This document shows, piece by piece, positions 28,534 to 36,761 of a stretch of 46,343 nucleotides of DNA. The position numbers were made by a program, and so were the translations under genes. The stretch covers positions 3,156 to 49,498 of IMG/VR virus record IMGVR_UViG_3300037961_006053; one strand, written 5' to 3'. This DNA is from a virus. The notes under the pieces are model-generated. The model saw only the letters and a program-made list of their open reading frames with translations. It had not been told where the DNA came from and did not search any database. Position 1 is the stretch's first letter. Every line of letters starts with the position of its first letter.

Positions 28534-29001
28534 ATGGCTGCAGAAAAAGAAATGTCACCTGAAGAGGATGCCGCAAAACGAGATGCTTTAAAGCAGCTTC
28601 TTGATGCGGGTGATGCGGAAGACGCAGCAGATGCTCCTGCCGCTGCCGAGGGCGCGGAAATGGCGCAAGAAGGCGCTATGGAAGAGCAAGAGGGTAAGGT
28701 CGAAGAGGCCGAAGCAACTGAAGGTGTTGACCTTGCACCCCTCATGGAAACATTGGGCGCGACAGAAGAGCGCGCACAAAAACTTTATGATGCAGCACAA
28801 CAGATTCCGAACCTTGCTGGTAAGACACCACAAGAATTGTCGGATATGATTGCTTCTGATTTTGATGTCCTCATGCAGCTTGAGATGGCCGCAGCCCGTG
28901 GTGACGGCGGTGCGATGGGCGGGCCTCCTGCTGGGGGAATGCCACCGGCAGGACCAGAAGGTATGCCTCCCGGTCAAATGATGCCGCCAGAGGGTATGTA
29001 G
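28534..29001 (+). CDS. Acidic low-complexity protein, possibly scaffold-related
   Basis: A 155-residue acidic protein. Residues 1-65 are Ala/Glu/Asp-rich (EGAEMAQEGAMEEQEGK). A helical segment follows (ETLGATEERAQKLYDAAQQI, ASDFDVLMQLEMAAARG) and the C-terminus is Gly/Pro/Met-rich (GGPPAGGMPPAGPEGMPPGQ). The first part resembles the acidic start of the next gene. Next to the scaffold-like gene it may be a partner or minor head protein. Confidence 0.7.
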   Translation: MAAEKEMSPEEDAAKRDALKQLLDAGDAEDAADAPAAAEGAEMAQEGAMEEQEGKVEEAEATEGVDLAPLMETLGATEERAQKLYDAAQQIPNLAGKTPQELSDMIASDFDVLMQLEMAAARGDGGAMGGPPAGGMPPAGPEGMPPGQMMPPEGM

Positions 29002-29002
29002 T

Positions 29003-29923
29003 ATGTGGGAAGAGGACAACGAAGCTGTTGAGGGCGAACAGACCGAGGTCACAGAGGCAACTGAAGCGGCAGAGCCTGTAGAGGCTGCAGCAGAGGTTGT
29101 CGAAGATACGACTGAGGCCGCACCCGAGGTTTTTGACTGGAACGGGGAACTTGAAAGTCTTCGCCAGGAACAATGGTTCAACGAACTTGATGAAAACATG
29201 CAGGGCTCTATGCTCCAAGGGTTTGAAACCAAGTATCAAAACTGGGCTCGCGGATATCAAAAGAAGTTCGACGAACTTTCAAATCAACGTAGAGAGGCCG
29301 ACAGAACTCTTGAGAAGGCACGAGCACAAGAGTTGAAGGTGATGCAGTGGCTTCACGGAGACGTGGACCCAATGGTTGAAAAGCAAAAAGAGGTAGAAAG
29401 CCTTAAGATTGCGCACCAATCAGCCCTCGAAGCCCTTCGTGAGAGAGCAGAAGCAGAACACGAAAAGATTAAATCTAGTTTTGGTATAGAACTTGAAAAG
29501 GCTGTGCAGGAAAGAGATGCGGCAATTCAACAGCACGTCGAAGTTCAAAAGCAGTTGGAACAGTTTGAAACTGCCATTACAGAACGAGAAGTTGATCACA
29601 TCGAGGAATACCTCACAACTCACGCCTCTGACGTATATGAAAATGACGAAGCATTTGAGACATTCCTAAAGGCTTGGAAGAGTGGATTTGATATCGATCA
29701 GTCACTTGCAATGACTCGATCATTGATGCCTGAACCAGAACCAGAACCCGAGCCAGAGCCTGAACCAGAACCCGAGCCCGTGCCAGAAGGTATGAAGCTT
29801 ATGAATATGAAGCCAGATACCGCAGCCGCAACGGAGGGTGGCAACCCTCAGACGTTCGAAGAAATGATGATGGCTTTGAAGCGCGCTGGCCAAAGAGAAG
29901 CAGACATTCTGCGTAACGCATAA
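29003..29923 (+). CDS. Scaffold-like coiled-coil protein
   Basis: A 306-residue acidic protein. Residues 1-45 are Glu/Thr/Ala-rich, 60-200 form a long coiled coil (KKFDELSNQRREADRTLEKA, EVESLKIAHQSALEALRERA, VQKQLEQFETAITEREV), a Pro-Glu spacer (PEPEPEPE...) follows near 242-260, and the C-terminus is a short helix (TFEEMMMALKRAGQREADIL). This architecture, and position after the portal as last gene before a terminator, match capsid scaffolding proteins that template procapsid assembly. The major capsid gene is on the other strand, 7 kb away. Confidence 0.75.
   Translation: MWEEDNEAVEGEQTEVTEATEAAEPVEAAAEVVEDTTEAAPEVFDWNGELESLRQEQWFNELDENMQGSMLQGFETKYQNWARGYQKKFDELSNQRREADRTLEKARAQELKVMQWLHGDVDPMVEKQKEVESLKIAHQSALEALRERAEAEHEKIKSSFGIELEKAVQERDAAIQQHVEVQKQLEQFETAITEREVDHIEEYLTTHASDVYENDEAFETFLKAWKSGFDIDQSLAMTRSLMPEPEPEPEPEPEPEPEPVPEGMKLMNMKPDTAAATEGGNPQTFEEMMMALKRAGQREADILRNA
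29728..29790. repeat. Pro-Glu codon repeat inside the scaffold-like gene
   Basis: CCAGAA, CCCGAG and CCTGAA alternate about ten times and encode EPEPEPEP. The run is in frame and works as an extended linker between the coiled coil and the C-terminal helix. Copy number could vary by slippage without breaking the frame. Confidence 0.85.
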
Positions 29924-29925
29924 AT

Positions 29926-29962
29926 AAAAAACCCCCGACGGCCTAAGCTATCGGGGGTTTTT
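29926..29962. terminator. Bidirectional intrinsic terminator between convergent operons
   Basis: CCCCCGA (29932-29938) pairs with TCGGGGG (29951-29957), flanked by a run of A upstream and a run of T downstream. The A/T flanks make it work in both directions. It separates the rightward packaging operon from the leftward operon whose last gene ends at 29978, the classic place for such a terminator. Confidence 0.95.
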
Positions 29963-29977
29963 CTTTGTCTAACTATC

Positions 29978-30802
29978 TTATGCGTACTGATACTTAATGT
30001 ACGGACGAATTACTCCAGCAGAGATCGTCGCGCTGCATTGGAAACGGTAGTACAAGGTCCGTGCCGTTGCTGTGTACAGCGGGAACTTAGCTACAATTGA
30101 CATTGAAGCACCAGCCTCACCTTGAGAACCGTTAGCAACCTGCATCGACTCACCAATCGCTGAAACACCAGCGGTTACATAGTTAGTGTCAGCAATCACT
30201 TCTTGCCCGTCAGAAGCAGTGCCCACACGAACAACAATGTTCGAAGACCCAACAGTCGCGGTAGTGGTTACGTGTCCGATATCAGTAATCAAGGTTCCCG
30301 CAGGCTGAACGAGTTGTACCTCAACGTCGGTTGCCCCGGTGTGGTCGAATGTATGTGATTCGTAAACGATACCGTCAGTCGAGGCAAAAGCTTGAGGTGC
30401 GAGCAAGATTTGTCCCGTAGACGCGTCAACAGTCAAAACTGTACCAACCTTCGTGGCCGAAGTTCCAGGCGTCAAGCTGAATGCTCCTGGAGTGTCGGAC
30501 AAAAACACAGGCGCACCAATAACAGAGCCCGCAGTATTTACACCCGTCGCTAGTTTCCACGGCACGGCAACAGGAGTGTAGTCAGCAGATGACGCCTTAT
30601 AGTCAGCAACGTACAGCAAACCTTTGTTCAAAGTGTCTGCGCCGTCAGCGTCAGCCTTAGCAACCTTAAGAAAGTCGCCTTCGACACCGGTAACACTAAT
30701 AATATCATCCGCGGCAATAGCTTCCGAACAGTACACCTTGACGGCGTTTGAACGGTGCTTGGTTACACCTGGGTGGATTTGAGTTTGTTTAAATTTAGCC
30801 AT
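29978..30802 (-). CDS. Second capsid decoration or head-fibre-like protein
   Basis: A 274-residue protein starting at ATG 30802 after CTGGAGAATCGA. Residues 1-130 resemble small capsid cement proteins (IAADDIISVTGVEGDFLKVAKADADG, GAPVFLSDTPGAFSLTPGTSATKVGTVLTV). The C-terminal half (150-274) is beta-rich with VTTTATVGSSNIVVRVGTAS and ends TISAGVIRPYIKYQYA, typical of an exposed domain of a decoration or fibre protein. It lies far from the other decoration gene, at the end of a different operon. Structural role inferred from composition. Confidence 0.65.
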   Translation of the reverse strand: MAKFKQTQIHPGVTKHRSNAVKVYCSEAIAADDIISVTGVEGDFLKVAKADADGADTLNKGLLYVADYKASSADYTPVAVPWKLATGVNTAGSVIGAPVFLSDTPGAFSLTPGTSATKVGTVLTVDASTGQILLAPQAFASTDGIVYESHTFDHTGATDVEVQLVQPAGTLITDIGHVTTTATVGSSNIVVRVGTASDGQEVIADTNYVTAGVSAIGESMQVANGSQGEAGASMSIVAKFPLYTATARTLYYRFQCSATISAGVIRPYIKYQYA

Positions 30803-30860
30803 TCGATTCTCCAGTCCCTCAAGGGAATTTCAATACGCAAAATCGCGTGGCACTACTATA

Positions 30861-33758
30861 TCACGTTTTAGTAGTCCCACTCATCTTTATTGCCTTGCTT
30901 ACGCGTACCGCATCTTGACCGTCAGGAGCATACAACTCAATCGTCCCTTTTTTGTTCATGACGCCTATCGCTGGGCGCCCATCTGAGTATGTAGTTACGA
31001 ATTTATCACCGGGACTCAGGTTACTCGGACCCGAAACTTTGCCTCGAGAGTCTTTTGGAAAGAATACTGGATATTCCTTCCCTCCGGGGAACAGACCAGA
31101 TTCATCCGGATATTTTAGGTCACTCTTTGGATCATAGTACACGCCACCGCGCTTGACTGGACGCTTCGGCATCTCAGCGCGACGTTTAGCTATTGACTCA
31201 AGTACGCCCGAAAGGTTGTTATTGGTAAGGGCGTCAGCCTGCGGATCGCTACGAATCATAGCGTTAAGTTCATTCTCAAGATCGTCTAAGAGTTCATATT
31301 CAGCTTGCTTACCTTTAGCCGCACTTAATCTCATTCGACTATCCTCAACAAATTTCTTATACTTTCCAGGATCAGCCTGTTGAATGGTTTTAGCCGCCTT
31401 GGTCGACTTCGTTAAACTACCCACCGACTCACCATCGGATCTTTTCACCAGAGCATCTAATACTTTACCTGGTAGGTTTTCGTATAAATACTCTTCCTTA
31501 CTCAAAGCTGATTGCTTAGCAGCGTCTCGCTCAACTCGACGAATTTGCTTAAACGTATCCATATCTTCGATAGAAAATTCAGCTTTTACTGCGTCTAAAT
31601 CTGATAAGTCACCTCGTCGGGCTTCGCGCTCGATGCGAGCAATTTCTTTCATCGCATCAGGATCGCCCTTAAATGTGCGCTTCACTTCGTCCAGGTTCTC
31701 CAAGACCTCACGCTCAGACATTGTCGGGTAAGAATCGCGCTTAGCCTGCTCAAACATTTCATCTTCGAAAAACTGACGATCCCTGCTCGCTTGATCCTTC
31801 GCGGCTTCAACCTGATCAAGATAGTCGGCCCGGTCACCAACAAAACCACCTCGAGCAGCGGCTTGCTCTTCCCGAACCCCACGCTCAAATGCCTCTTGCG
31901 CGTCCAGATCGAAGTCAGGAGATTTCTCCAAATCACGAGCCCTCTGCGTCATAGTTCTTGCATCTTTTGGTTTTGACTCAGATATCTGAGCACGACGACG
32001 AGCACGCAAAGAGTCACGATCTACTTTTTCCGTCGGCTTCGGCTTACGCCCCTTACGAACAGGACCACTCGCTTCACGCTTACCCTGCTTCAAAGACAGC
32101 AAAAAGTCTGGATCAACATCAGGCAGGTCCTCTGCTGTAATCAGAGAACTCTCATCTAAAATATCAAATCCACCTTCATCATTGAGAACAACACGCTTGT
32201 TGTTTTCGCGCATGTCGAGCAAAAACTCTTTTACCTGATCATCGTTTTCTGGAAGCCCCTTCGTAAGGTTTGTTTCTTGGTTTGCCCGAATAAACGCAAG
32301 TTCACTGTCATTCCAATTCGGCTCACCTATAAGGGCTCTACGACGCGCAGCTTTTAGTGCCTCTCTCGCTGCACGATCCTCGGTTTGATAACCCGCACGC
32401 CTAATCGCAGCTTCAAGAGGATCAAAAGAGGCTTCGGCTAGTTGGCCTTTTTGTTGTTGTAACTCTTCATACTCACGAATCTTTCTTTGGTGCGCGTACT
32501 CAGGACCTCTTAGAGGCTCAGCCGCTTGCCCACGAGCGCCTTCTAAATAAGGCTTAGGCGCCGTACCCACGTCATAAAAGTCTTCGTCTGTAAGTTTCGG
32601 TTCAGGAGTCTCTGCACGCACTTTAGCGGGCAACCTGCGATAAGCCGCACGACGCTTCTCCAAATCTAATCGGGCACCAGGACGAAGCTTTCGGGCACGA
32701 GTAATTTTCCCTTCAGCATCACGAGAGAAATAAGTTTTCTCGTACTCTAACGGTTGACTCACAGAGGTCGCTTCATCTGCTTCCTTTTGCACCATTTTCA
32801 GTGCTCGATCCTCTCCCTCAAACGACGCACGCGGGTCATCAGAGATCTTGCTCCTTTTCTTGGTGCGTGTTGCGTATGCCGCCTCGCTACGCGCCTGACC
32901 CATTACATCACCAGCCTGACGCTCAGCATGCTGTGCGTATGACTTCATTGGAGCCTCAAGACTTTTCCTCGCCTGTTCAGGAGTCATCTTGCCCATCTTC
33001 ACCAGATTTACATGCTGACGCATGACCGAACGAGCAAGGTTTGCGGCTTTGGTGTCGGGATATGCCTGAAGCGTTTCAAGCGCATCTCCAGGAATTAAAT
33101 CCTCTAAAGGATTTTTAGCCTTTGGTTTGTTTGTTGCAGCCAAGTATTTAGCCGCCTCTTCCATTTTAGGCGCTAATTCTTTAGCTGCCTGCTCCCCGGT
33201 AAGTTCACCCGCCGCAACACGAGATTGATATTGTCGATACAAATCCCTTGTTTCTTTTGTTACTTTAGACTCAGGATACTTACCCAATACTTTTGCAGAC
33301 TTTGCAAGCAACCCAATTGGTATCAAAGGCAAAGCAGCGGCAGCAACACCCATTGCAGCCTCGGTTCCTGCGCCCTCTTCACCCATCATATAACGGGCGC
33401 CAGCCCCTCCAGCGTAAAGTAAGTCACCAAAAAAACCAGTTGCTTGACCAGACAGTGTGGGGGCTAAACCGGCGTAACTTAGCTGTTCACCCCTATCTTG
33501 AATTCTTTGAGCGATCTCTCGCTTACGCATATCATCAACAAGCTTCTGAACTTCTGCATCTTCAGCGCGCTCATCACGGAGCATCGAAAAAATTTCATCC
33601 TCCGTCATAGGCTTGTCTTCTGTAATGCGAACCTTGGGCTCTTCTGTAATGCGAACAGTGGGCTCCCCTACCGACAAAACAGTGCGTGCGGGAAACCGAG
33701 CGGACGTTCCCTCACGCTCGGCACGCATTAGGCGATCATATTCACTCATATCTGCCAC
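30861..33758 (-). CDS. Large coiled-coil virion-associated protein with hydrophobic segment
   Basis: A 965-residue, very charged protein (Glu/Arg/Lys/Ala-rich). The start is GTG 33758 or ATG 33749. Around residues 35-50 the unit EP(T/K)VRITE is repeated. Around 115-160 lies a hydrophobic segment (AAMGVAAAALPLIPIGLLAKSAKV) able to insert into a membrane. Long coiled coil follows (for example ATRGQAAEPLRGPEYAHQ cut by KIREYEELQQQKGQ), with a basic Lys/Arg middle. The C-terminus is a small beta-rich domain (GDKFVTTYSDGRPAIGVM, KKGTIELYAPDGQDAVRVSK). This pattern is typical of ejected or internal virion proteins. No enzyme motif seen. Confidence 0.7.
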   Translation of the reverse strand: MADMSEYDRLMRAEREGTSARFPARTVLSVGEPTVRITEEPKVRITEDKPMTEDEIFSMLRDERAEDAEVQKLVDDMRKREIAQRIQDRGEQLSYAGLAPTLSGQATGFFGDLLYAGGAGARYMMGEEGAGTEAAMGVAAAALPLIPIGLLAKSAKVLGKYPESKVTKETRDLYRQYQSRVAAGELTGEQAAKELAPKMEEAAKYLAATNKPKAKNPLEDLIPGDALETLQAYPDTKAANLARSVMRQHVNLVKMGKMTPEQARKSLEAPMKSYAQHAERQAGDVMGQARSEAAYATRTKKRSKISDDPRASFEGEDRALKMVQKEADEATSVSQPLEYEKTYFSRDAEGKITRARKLRPGARLDLEKRRAAYRRLPAKVRAETPEPKLTDEDFYDVGTAPKPYLEGARGQAAEPLRGPEYAHQRKIREYEELQQQKGQLAEASFDPLEAAIRRAGYQTEDRAAREALKAARRRALIGEPNWNDSELAFIRANQETNLTKGLPENDDQVKEFLLDMRENNKRVVLNDEGGFDILDESSLITAEDLPDVDPDFLLSLKQGKREASGPVRKGRKPKPTEKVDRDSLRARRRAQISESKPKDARTMTQRARDLEKSPDFDLDAQEAFERGVREEQAAARGGFVGDRADYLDQVEAAKDQASRDRQFFEDEMFEQAKRDSYPTMSEREVLENLDEVKRTFKGDPDAMKEIARIEREARRGDLSDLDAVKAEFSIEDMDTFKQIRRVERDAAKQSALSKEEYLYENLPGKVLDALVKRSDGESVGSLTKSTKAAKTIQQADPGKYKKFVEDSRMRLSAAKGKQAEYELLDDLENELNAMIRSDPQADALTNNNLSGVLESIAKRRAEMPKRPVKRGGVYYDPKSDLKYPDESGLFPGGKEYPVFFPKDSRGKVSGPSNLSPGDKFVTTYSDGRPAIGVMNKKGTIELYAPDGQDAVRVSKAIKMSGTTKT
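33617..33656. repeat. Direct repeat encoding EP(T/K)VRITE in tandem
   Basis: CTTCTGTAATGCGAAC occurs at 33617-33632 and again at 33641-33656, 24 bases apart. The unit is eight codons and in frame, so the N-terminus of the 965-residue protein carries a duplicated 8-residue segment. Confidence 0.85.
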
Positions 33759-33760
33759 GA

Positions 33761-33973
33761 CTACTTACCTGGTAAAATCGATTTTCTGCGTCGAGAAAGT
33801 GCTGCCGCCATTGAAGGCGTAGAAACTTTACTACCAAAAATATCAGACGGTGCCGCAGTAGGAGAACCACTAAAGTCTACTCCCTCGTAAAGGGTACCCT
33901 TTCTCTTTTTCTTTTTGTACCGACGCTTACCTTTTTGATACTTTCCAAACGGGGTAACCACTTTAAACGCCAT
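33761..33973 (-). CDS. Small basic hypothetical protein
   Basis: A 70-residue protein. I chose ATG 33973 (MAFKVVTPFGKY), which follows GGGAGAA by six bases; a longer frame would add seven residues without a better ribosome site. It has a Lys/Arg-rich stretch (KYQKGKRRYKKKKRKGTLY) and a C-terminal basic helix (MAAALSRRRKSILPGK). No family recognised. It ends two bases before the large coiled-coil gene, so the pair is probably coupled. Confidence 0.65.
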   Translation of the reverse strand: MAFKVVTPFGKYQKGKRRYKKKKRKGTLYEGVDFSGSPTAAPSDIFGSKVSTPSMAAALSRRRKSILPGK

Positions 33974-34006
33974 TAGAATTCTCCCTGAGACCAAACAATA
34001 ACATAA

Positions 34007-34195
34007 CTAACCTGTATTTTTAAGGCCGTAGTTATCTTTTGCCCACCCCTCACCTTTAAGAGCAAAACTAGTTAGCGCAACTTTCTTGTTCATTTGCTTA
34101 CTACACTTCGTGCAATCAGGCCACCGGTCACCGAATTTTTGGAGCACTTCAGCGGTACAACCGCAAGCGTTACACTCGAATACGTATAAAGGCAT
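34007..34195 (-). CDS. FmdB-type zinc ribbon protein
   Basis: A 62-residue protein; MPLYVFECNACG at ATG 34195 is the family start, preceded by GGGAG. The sequence has C8-x2-C11 and C28-x2-C31 (DRWPDCTKCSKQMNKKVA), the classic FmdB small zinc ribbon, ending FALKGEGWAKDNYG as in cellular FmdB proteins. Cellular members are poorly understood regulatory ribbons. In phages they sit in structural operons, and the role is unknown; it may bind nucleic acid. An upstream reading from 34249 would add 18 unrelated residues. Confidence 0.8.
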   Translation of the reverse strand: MPLYVFECNACGCTAEVLQKFGDRWPDCTKCSKQMNKKVALTSFALKGEGWAKDNYGLKNTG

Positions 34196-34250
34196 AATAC
34201 AAAAATCTCCCAAAGATAAGACTATATAGTATGTGGCGAAAGTTGACACA
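34196..34250 (-). promoter_or_regulatory. Probable promoter of the leftward operon starting with the zinc ribbon
   Basis: ACTATATAGT (34221-34230) is a perfect 10-base palindrome that offers a -10-like box in either direction. It lies about 25 bases upstream of the zinc ribbon start. The same strip holds AAAGTTGACACA at 34239-34250, identical to the sequence at the terminase start. Both suggest a control point, but no start has been shown. Confidence 0.4.
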
Positions 34251-34306
34251 CTACATAGAGAAACGTTACCCTGGACGAGACCGCCAGGTCAGTCCGACAA
34301 ATTTAG

Positions 34307-34344
34307 CGCCCGATCAGTACCTCTCCACTGGTCGGGCGTTTTTT
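34307..34344 (+). terminator. Intrinsic terminator facing right, ending a possible small RNA
   Basis: CGCCCGATCAG (34307-34317) pairs with CTGGTCGGGCG (34328-34338) through 11 positions with one wobble, followed by TTTTTT. It points rightward, against the direction of the surrounding genes. It could block antisense transcription, or end a short plus-strand RNA that starts near the TTGACA at 34243. A second hairpin CCTGG/CCAGG (34270-34288) lies between them. Confidence 0.8.
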
Positions 34345-34358
34345 ATTCCATAAAAAGT

Positions 34359-34745
34359 TTAATCTTTAACCGTCGATGGCAGTGTAACTTTGGGTGTTAC
34401 GTCGTCGATTTGATCAAGCGTTGCTCGAGCCATTCGGCGCTCGATACCCCCACGACCATCCCCGATTATCAAATCTGTTACTGTAGGGTCAACATTCTGG
34501 CGAATCATTTCTCCGTAAGCTTCTTTCATTTCACTACTTGGCGCAGACAAATAACTTTTGTACAAACCAGCCAAGTACGGATCTTTTTCAATTCCGTAAC
34601 GTTCCATCAATGACTCAACGGGCTCGGATTCAGCCGCAATACGTTGGGCCGCAATAGCAGTTTTATATCGTTTTTGTTCTTCGTCAGTACCCTTGGGCAC
34701 ACGAAAACCGCCAACCTCTTCTCTTTTTTTGTACTTATCAGACAT
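34359..34745 (-). CDS. Hypothetical helical protein
   Basis: A 128-residue protein with ATG overlapping the last base of the upstream gene (34745). It is helical and charged (EEQKRYKTAIAAQRIAAESE, YLAGLYKSYLSAPSSEMKEAYG). No family recognised. It lies between a probable small terminase region and the zinc ribbon, in the leftward operon. Confidence 0.7.
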   Translation of the reverse strand: MSDKYKKREEVGGFRVPKGTDEEQKRYKTAIAAQRIAAESEPVESLMERYGIEKDPYLAGLYKSYLSAPSSEMKEAYGEMIRQNVDPTVTDLIIGDGRGGIERRMARATLDQIDDVTPKVTLPSTVKD

Positions 34746-35131
34746 CAGTATTTCTTGTGACTTCCGTACGGATTGTGGTCACCATACGACTTATGTGGCT
34801 TCTCATCGGACTCATTATCAGACTTATCTTCTGAATCGTCAGAATCATCTGAACCATGTTCCTTACCGTACATCTCTTCGCAAATCTCCATAAGCTTATC
34901 CGCTTGACCTGCGTGCATCTTAGAGGCTTTGTAAAGTTCCTTGGCCATTTCTTTCATCGCCATGTGAGGATCGTCCGAATACTTGTCATCCTTTTTGGAT
35001 TCACCCATATCCTCGCCCATCATCATCTTTTTCTTGGCGCTGACAAAAGAATCGCCGCCGAAATCGGGCATATCTTCGCCAAGCACCTCTTTTTTCGCCA
35101 TAATAATAAGTTTTGGTCCAGATCCGTGCAT
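34745..35131 (-). CDS. Acidic hypothetical protein
   Basis: A 128-residue protein. ATG 35131 is preceded by TAGGAAG; a second ATG at 35101 has no ribosome site, so I keep the longer form. Residues 30-80 are Met/Lys/Asp/Glu-rich, with a helix AMKEMAKELYKASKMHAGQA, and the C-terminus is Ser/Asp/Glu-rich with His (GSDDSDDSEDKSDNESDEK). Low-complexity acid tails are common in small virion proteins. No family recognised. Confidence 0.65.
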   Translation of the reverse strand: MHGSGPKLIIMAKKEVLGEDMPDFGGDSFVSAKKKMMMGEDMGESKKDDKYSDDPHMAMKEMAKELYKASKMHAGQADKLMEICEEMYGKEHGSDDSDDSEDKSDNESDEKPHKSYGDHNPYGSHKKY

Positions 35132-35144
35132 GATGCTTCCTATA

Positions 35145-35687
35145 TTAGCTATTTGAGCCCGATATTGCGCTACCAGCTACGATTCGGGCCAATCGTTCGT
35201 CGAAATCCACGTCTACTGTAACACCTACGCGGGCTTCAGTGGACTCTGACTGCGGTGTTATCCCACATCTGTCCAATATGGCCTCAGATGCCTTGACTCG
35301 GTCCCGTGGTTGCGCACCTACGTCCGTTGCCACCTCTAAAAGCGCGCTCAATGCGGCTTCTGCCGCCTCTTGTAGCCCCTCACCCAACACTTTTTGGCGC
35401 CTATCCGCCCCATCCTGGATGGCCTCCACAAATTCGGGCTCTTTTGACCACGACCACACCGTAGTTGGGCGGATTCCAAGACGCCTTGCTGTGGTTGCTA
35501 CGGTATATCCGGCGCCGAGTAGACTTTTTGCGGTGTCTTTTAGGGCTTCGTTGGACCCAAAACGTGTTTGTTCTGCCAACATAGCCACAACTTCCGCCTC
35601 CCCTGCAGGAACAACGGTGCTCGGCACCAATTGTAGCCCTTCAGGAGACGGTAAAGTAGGCTCAACGCGCTCTGATTCGTCTTCCAT
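35145..35687 (-). CDS. Probable terminase small subunit
   Basis: A 180-residue protein. The N-terminal domain contains a helix-turn-helix at residues about 58-85 (YTVATTARRLGIRPTTVWSW). This is followed by an oligomerisation-type helical region (LQEAAEAALSALLEVATDVG) and RDRVKASEAILDRCGI, which recur in small terminases, then a beta-rich C-terminal segment (VGVTVDVDFDERLARIVAG). DNA recognition by the small subunit is needed to start packaging. It is encoded 11 kb from terL and on the opposite strand, which is unusual. No clear Shine-Dalgarno precedes the ATG. Confidence 0.65.
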   Translation of the reverse strand: MEDESERVEPTLPSPEGLQLVPSTVVPAGEAEVVAMLAEQTRFGSNEALKDTAKSLLGAGYTVATTARRLGIRPTTVWSWSKEPEFVEAIQDGADRRQKVLGEGLQEAAEAALSALLEVATDVGAQPRDRVKASEAILDRCGITPQSESTEARVGVTVDVDFDERLARIVAGSAISGSNS

Positions 35688-35737
35688 ACACCCACATTAC
35701 CCCGACAGAAAACTATTCACAAGCCAACACACCTAAA

Positions 35738-36130
35738 CTACTCTTCAGATTCACCGTTAGGCGCGATAAACTGACCAATAAAAAACTCTGTTGCATCTTC
35801 TTTGCCTTCAATGGGCGAAAAGTCCTCTACGGGAAACTTTATACCTACAGGTTGGAGGTCAAATGACGCAATAAATGGTGTGTGGGGCCCCGCCCAACAA
35901 CCTTCAATGTTGTAGCAGAAATAATCAAGCGCCTGTTCATACGAAGCGCCTTTATCCATCAGTATCTGGAGACACTTTTCGCGATCGTACAAGGCCAGTG
36001 GCTCGGTACCACAACGTGCAATCATACCAACCAGAGCATCGTCAAACCCATCATACATAATTGCTTCTGGATTCAACTCTTCTAAAGTCGAAACAATATC
36101 TTCTGGTGTCGAGATTTGAATACTCATCAT
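35738..36130 (-). CDS. Hypothetical protein
   Basis: About 130 residues. The start is ATG 36130 or 36127, both adjacent to GGGGAGG; the former overlaps the upstream stop as ATGA. The sequence is beta-helical with EEALDYFCYNIEGCWAG-like features (YEQALDYFCYNIEGCWAGPHTPFI), a pattern found in many small phage proteins of unknown role. It ends in a hydrophobic-acidic tail. Probably coupled to the upstream gene. Confidence 0.65.
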   Translation of the reverse strand: MMSIQISTPEDIVSTLEELNPEAIMYDGFDDALVGMIARCGTEPLALYDREKCLQILMDKGASYEQALDYFCYNIEGCWAGPHTPFIASFDLQPVGIKFPVEDFSPIEGKEDATEFFIGQFIAPNGESEE

Positions 36131-36693
36131 CCTCCCCAACCGTGCGGAACTATATGACCTGGTCCGTATGGAGTTTCTTGAACTTTAATTACTTTACCTG
36201 ACCTATCTTTACCGTCATACGCTTCTACATCTTGTAGTGACGGGTCAGGAGACCAATAAAAAACCATAGTCTCGTCACCAGACCGACCCCAATAACGACG
36301 CCAACCCTGACGATCGTAGTAAGAATGAATATCAGCCTGAATCTCAGGGATTCGCTCTGACTCACGCCATACGTGCCAACCCTCAGGCAGGCGAATCAAA
36401 CCAGAATTGTCGAATTCAACTTCTTCAGCTACCTCAACAGGAGTTGGTTCATCAGAAATATCAGAGGCTTTTGAGGTGTGGGAGTTGGTAGCGCTCGCCT
36501 TGGCGGGAGCCCCCGGTGGGGGTGGTGCGAGAGACCGGGCCTTCAAACCCCGAACCAGCGCCAAACGAGCAACGGTTTCGCGGGTAACAATGATGCCAAG
36601 TTCCCTGACAGCGTCAGAATCGCTGACGATCGGGACAAGTTCGTCCAGTTTGGCAAGGATTTGATCGTCGATCGGAACTTCGATTGTTTGCAC
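36127..36693 (-). CDS. Hypothetical protein with possible ribbon-helix-helix N-terminus
   Basis: A 188-residue protein beginning at GTG 36693 behind GGAGG. Residues 1-50 (MQTIEVPIDDQILAKLDELV, VTRETVARLALVRGL) look like a strand-helix-helix DNA-binding unit. A Pro/Ala linker leads to a C-terminal domain with RYWGRSGDETMVFYWSPDPS and PYGPGHIVPHGWGG, whose family I do not recognise. It is the first gene of the leftward operon and sits beside the 36.7-37.2 kb control region, so a regulator role is possible but not proven. Confidence 0.6.
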   Translation of the reverse strand: MQTIEVPIDDQILAKLDELVPIVSDSDAVRELGIIVTRETVARLALVRGLKARSLAPPPPGAPAKASATNSHTSKASDISDEPTPVEVAEEVEFDNSGLIRLPEGWHVWRESERIPEIQADIHSYYDRQGWRRYWGRSGDETMVFYWSPDPSLQDVEAYDGKDRSGKVIKVQETPYGPGHIVPHGWGG

Positions 36694-36748
36694 TTGGGCC
36701 TCCAGACAAAGAACCTACCACGAGCCGCTTGTCGTGACAAGGTGGTAA

Positions 36749-36761
36749 TACCATTACGGTA
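36749..36761. promoter_or_regulatory. Operator-like TACC-N5-GGTA site
   Basis: TACCATTACGGTA, a 13-base palindrome with half-sites TACC and GGTA. The same arrangement followed by AAGG occurs at 42173-42185, 12 bases before a gene start. Two spaced copies of the same layout suggest a binding site for one regulator. Confidence 0.4.

Noticed and set aside
28588-29232. 214-residue minus-strand frame opposite the acidic and scaffold genes
   Set aside because: Ser/Cys/His-rich composition is the mirror of Glu/Ala-rich sense codons; no ribosome site.
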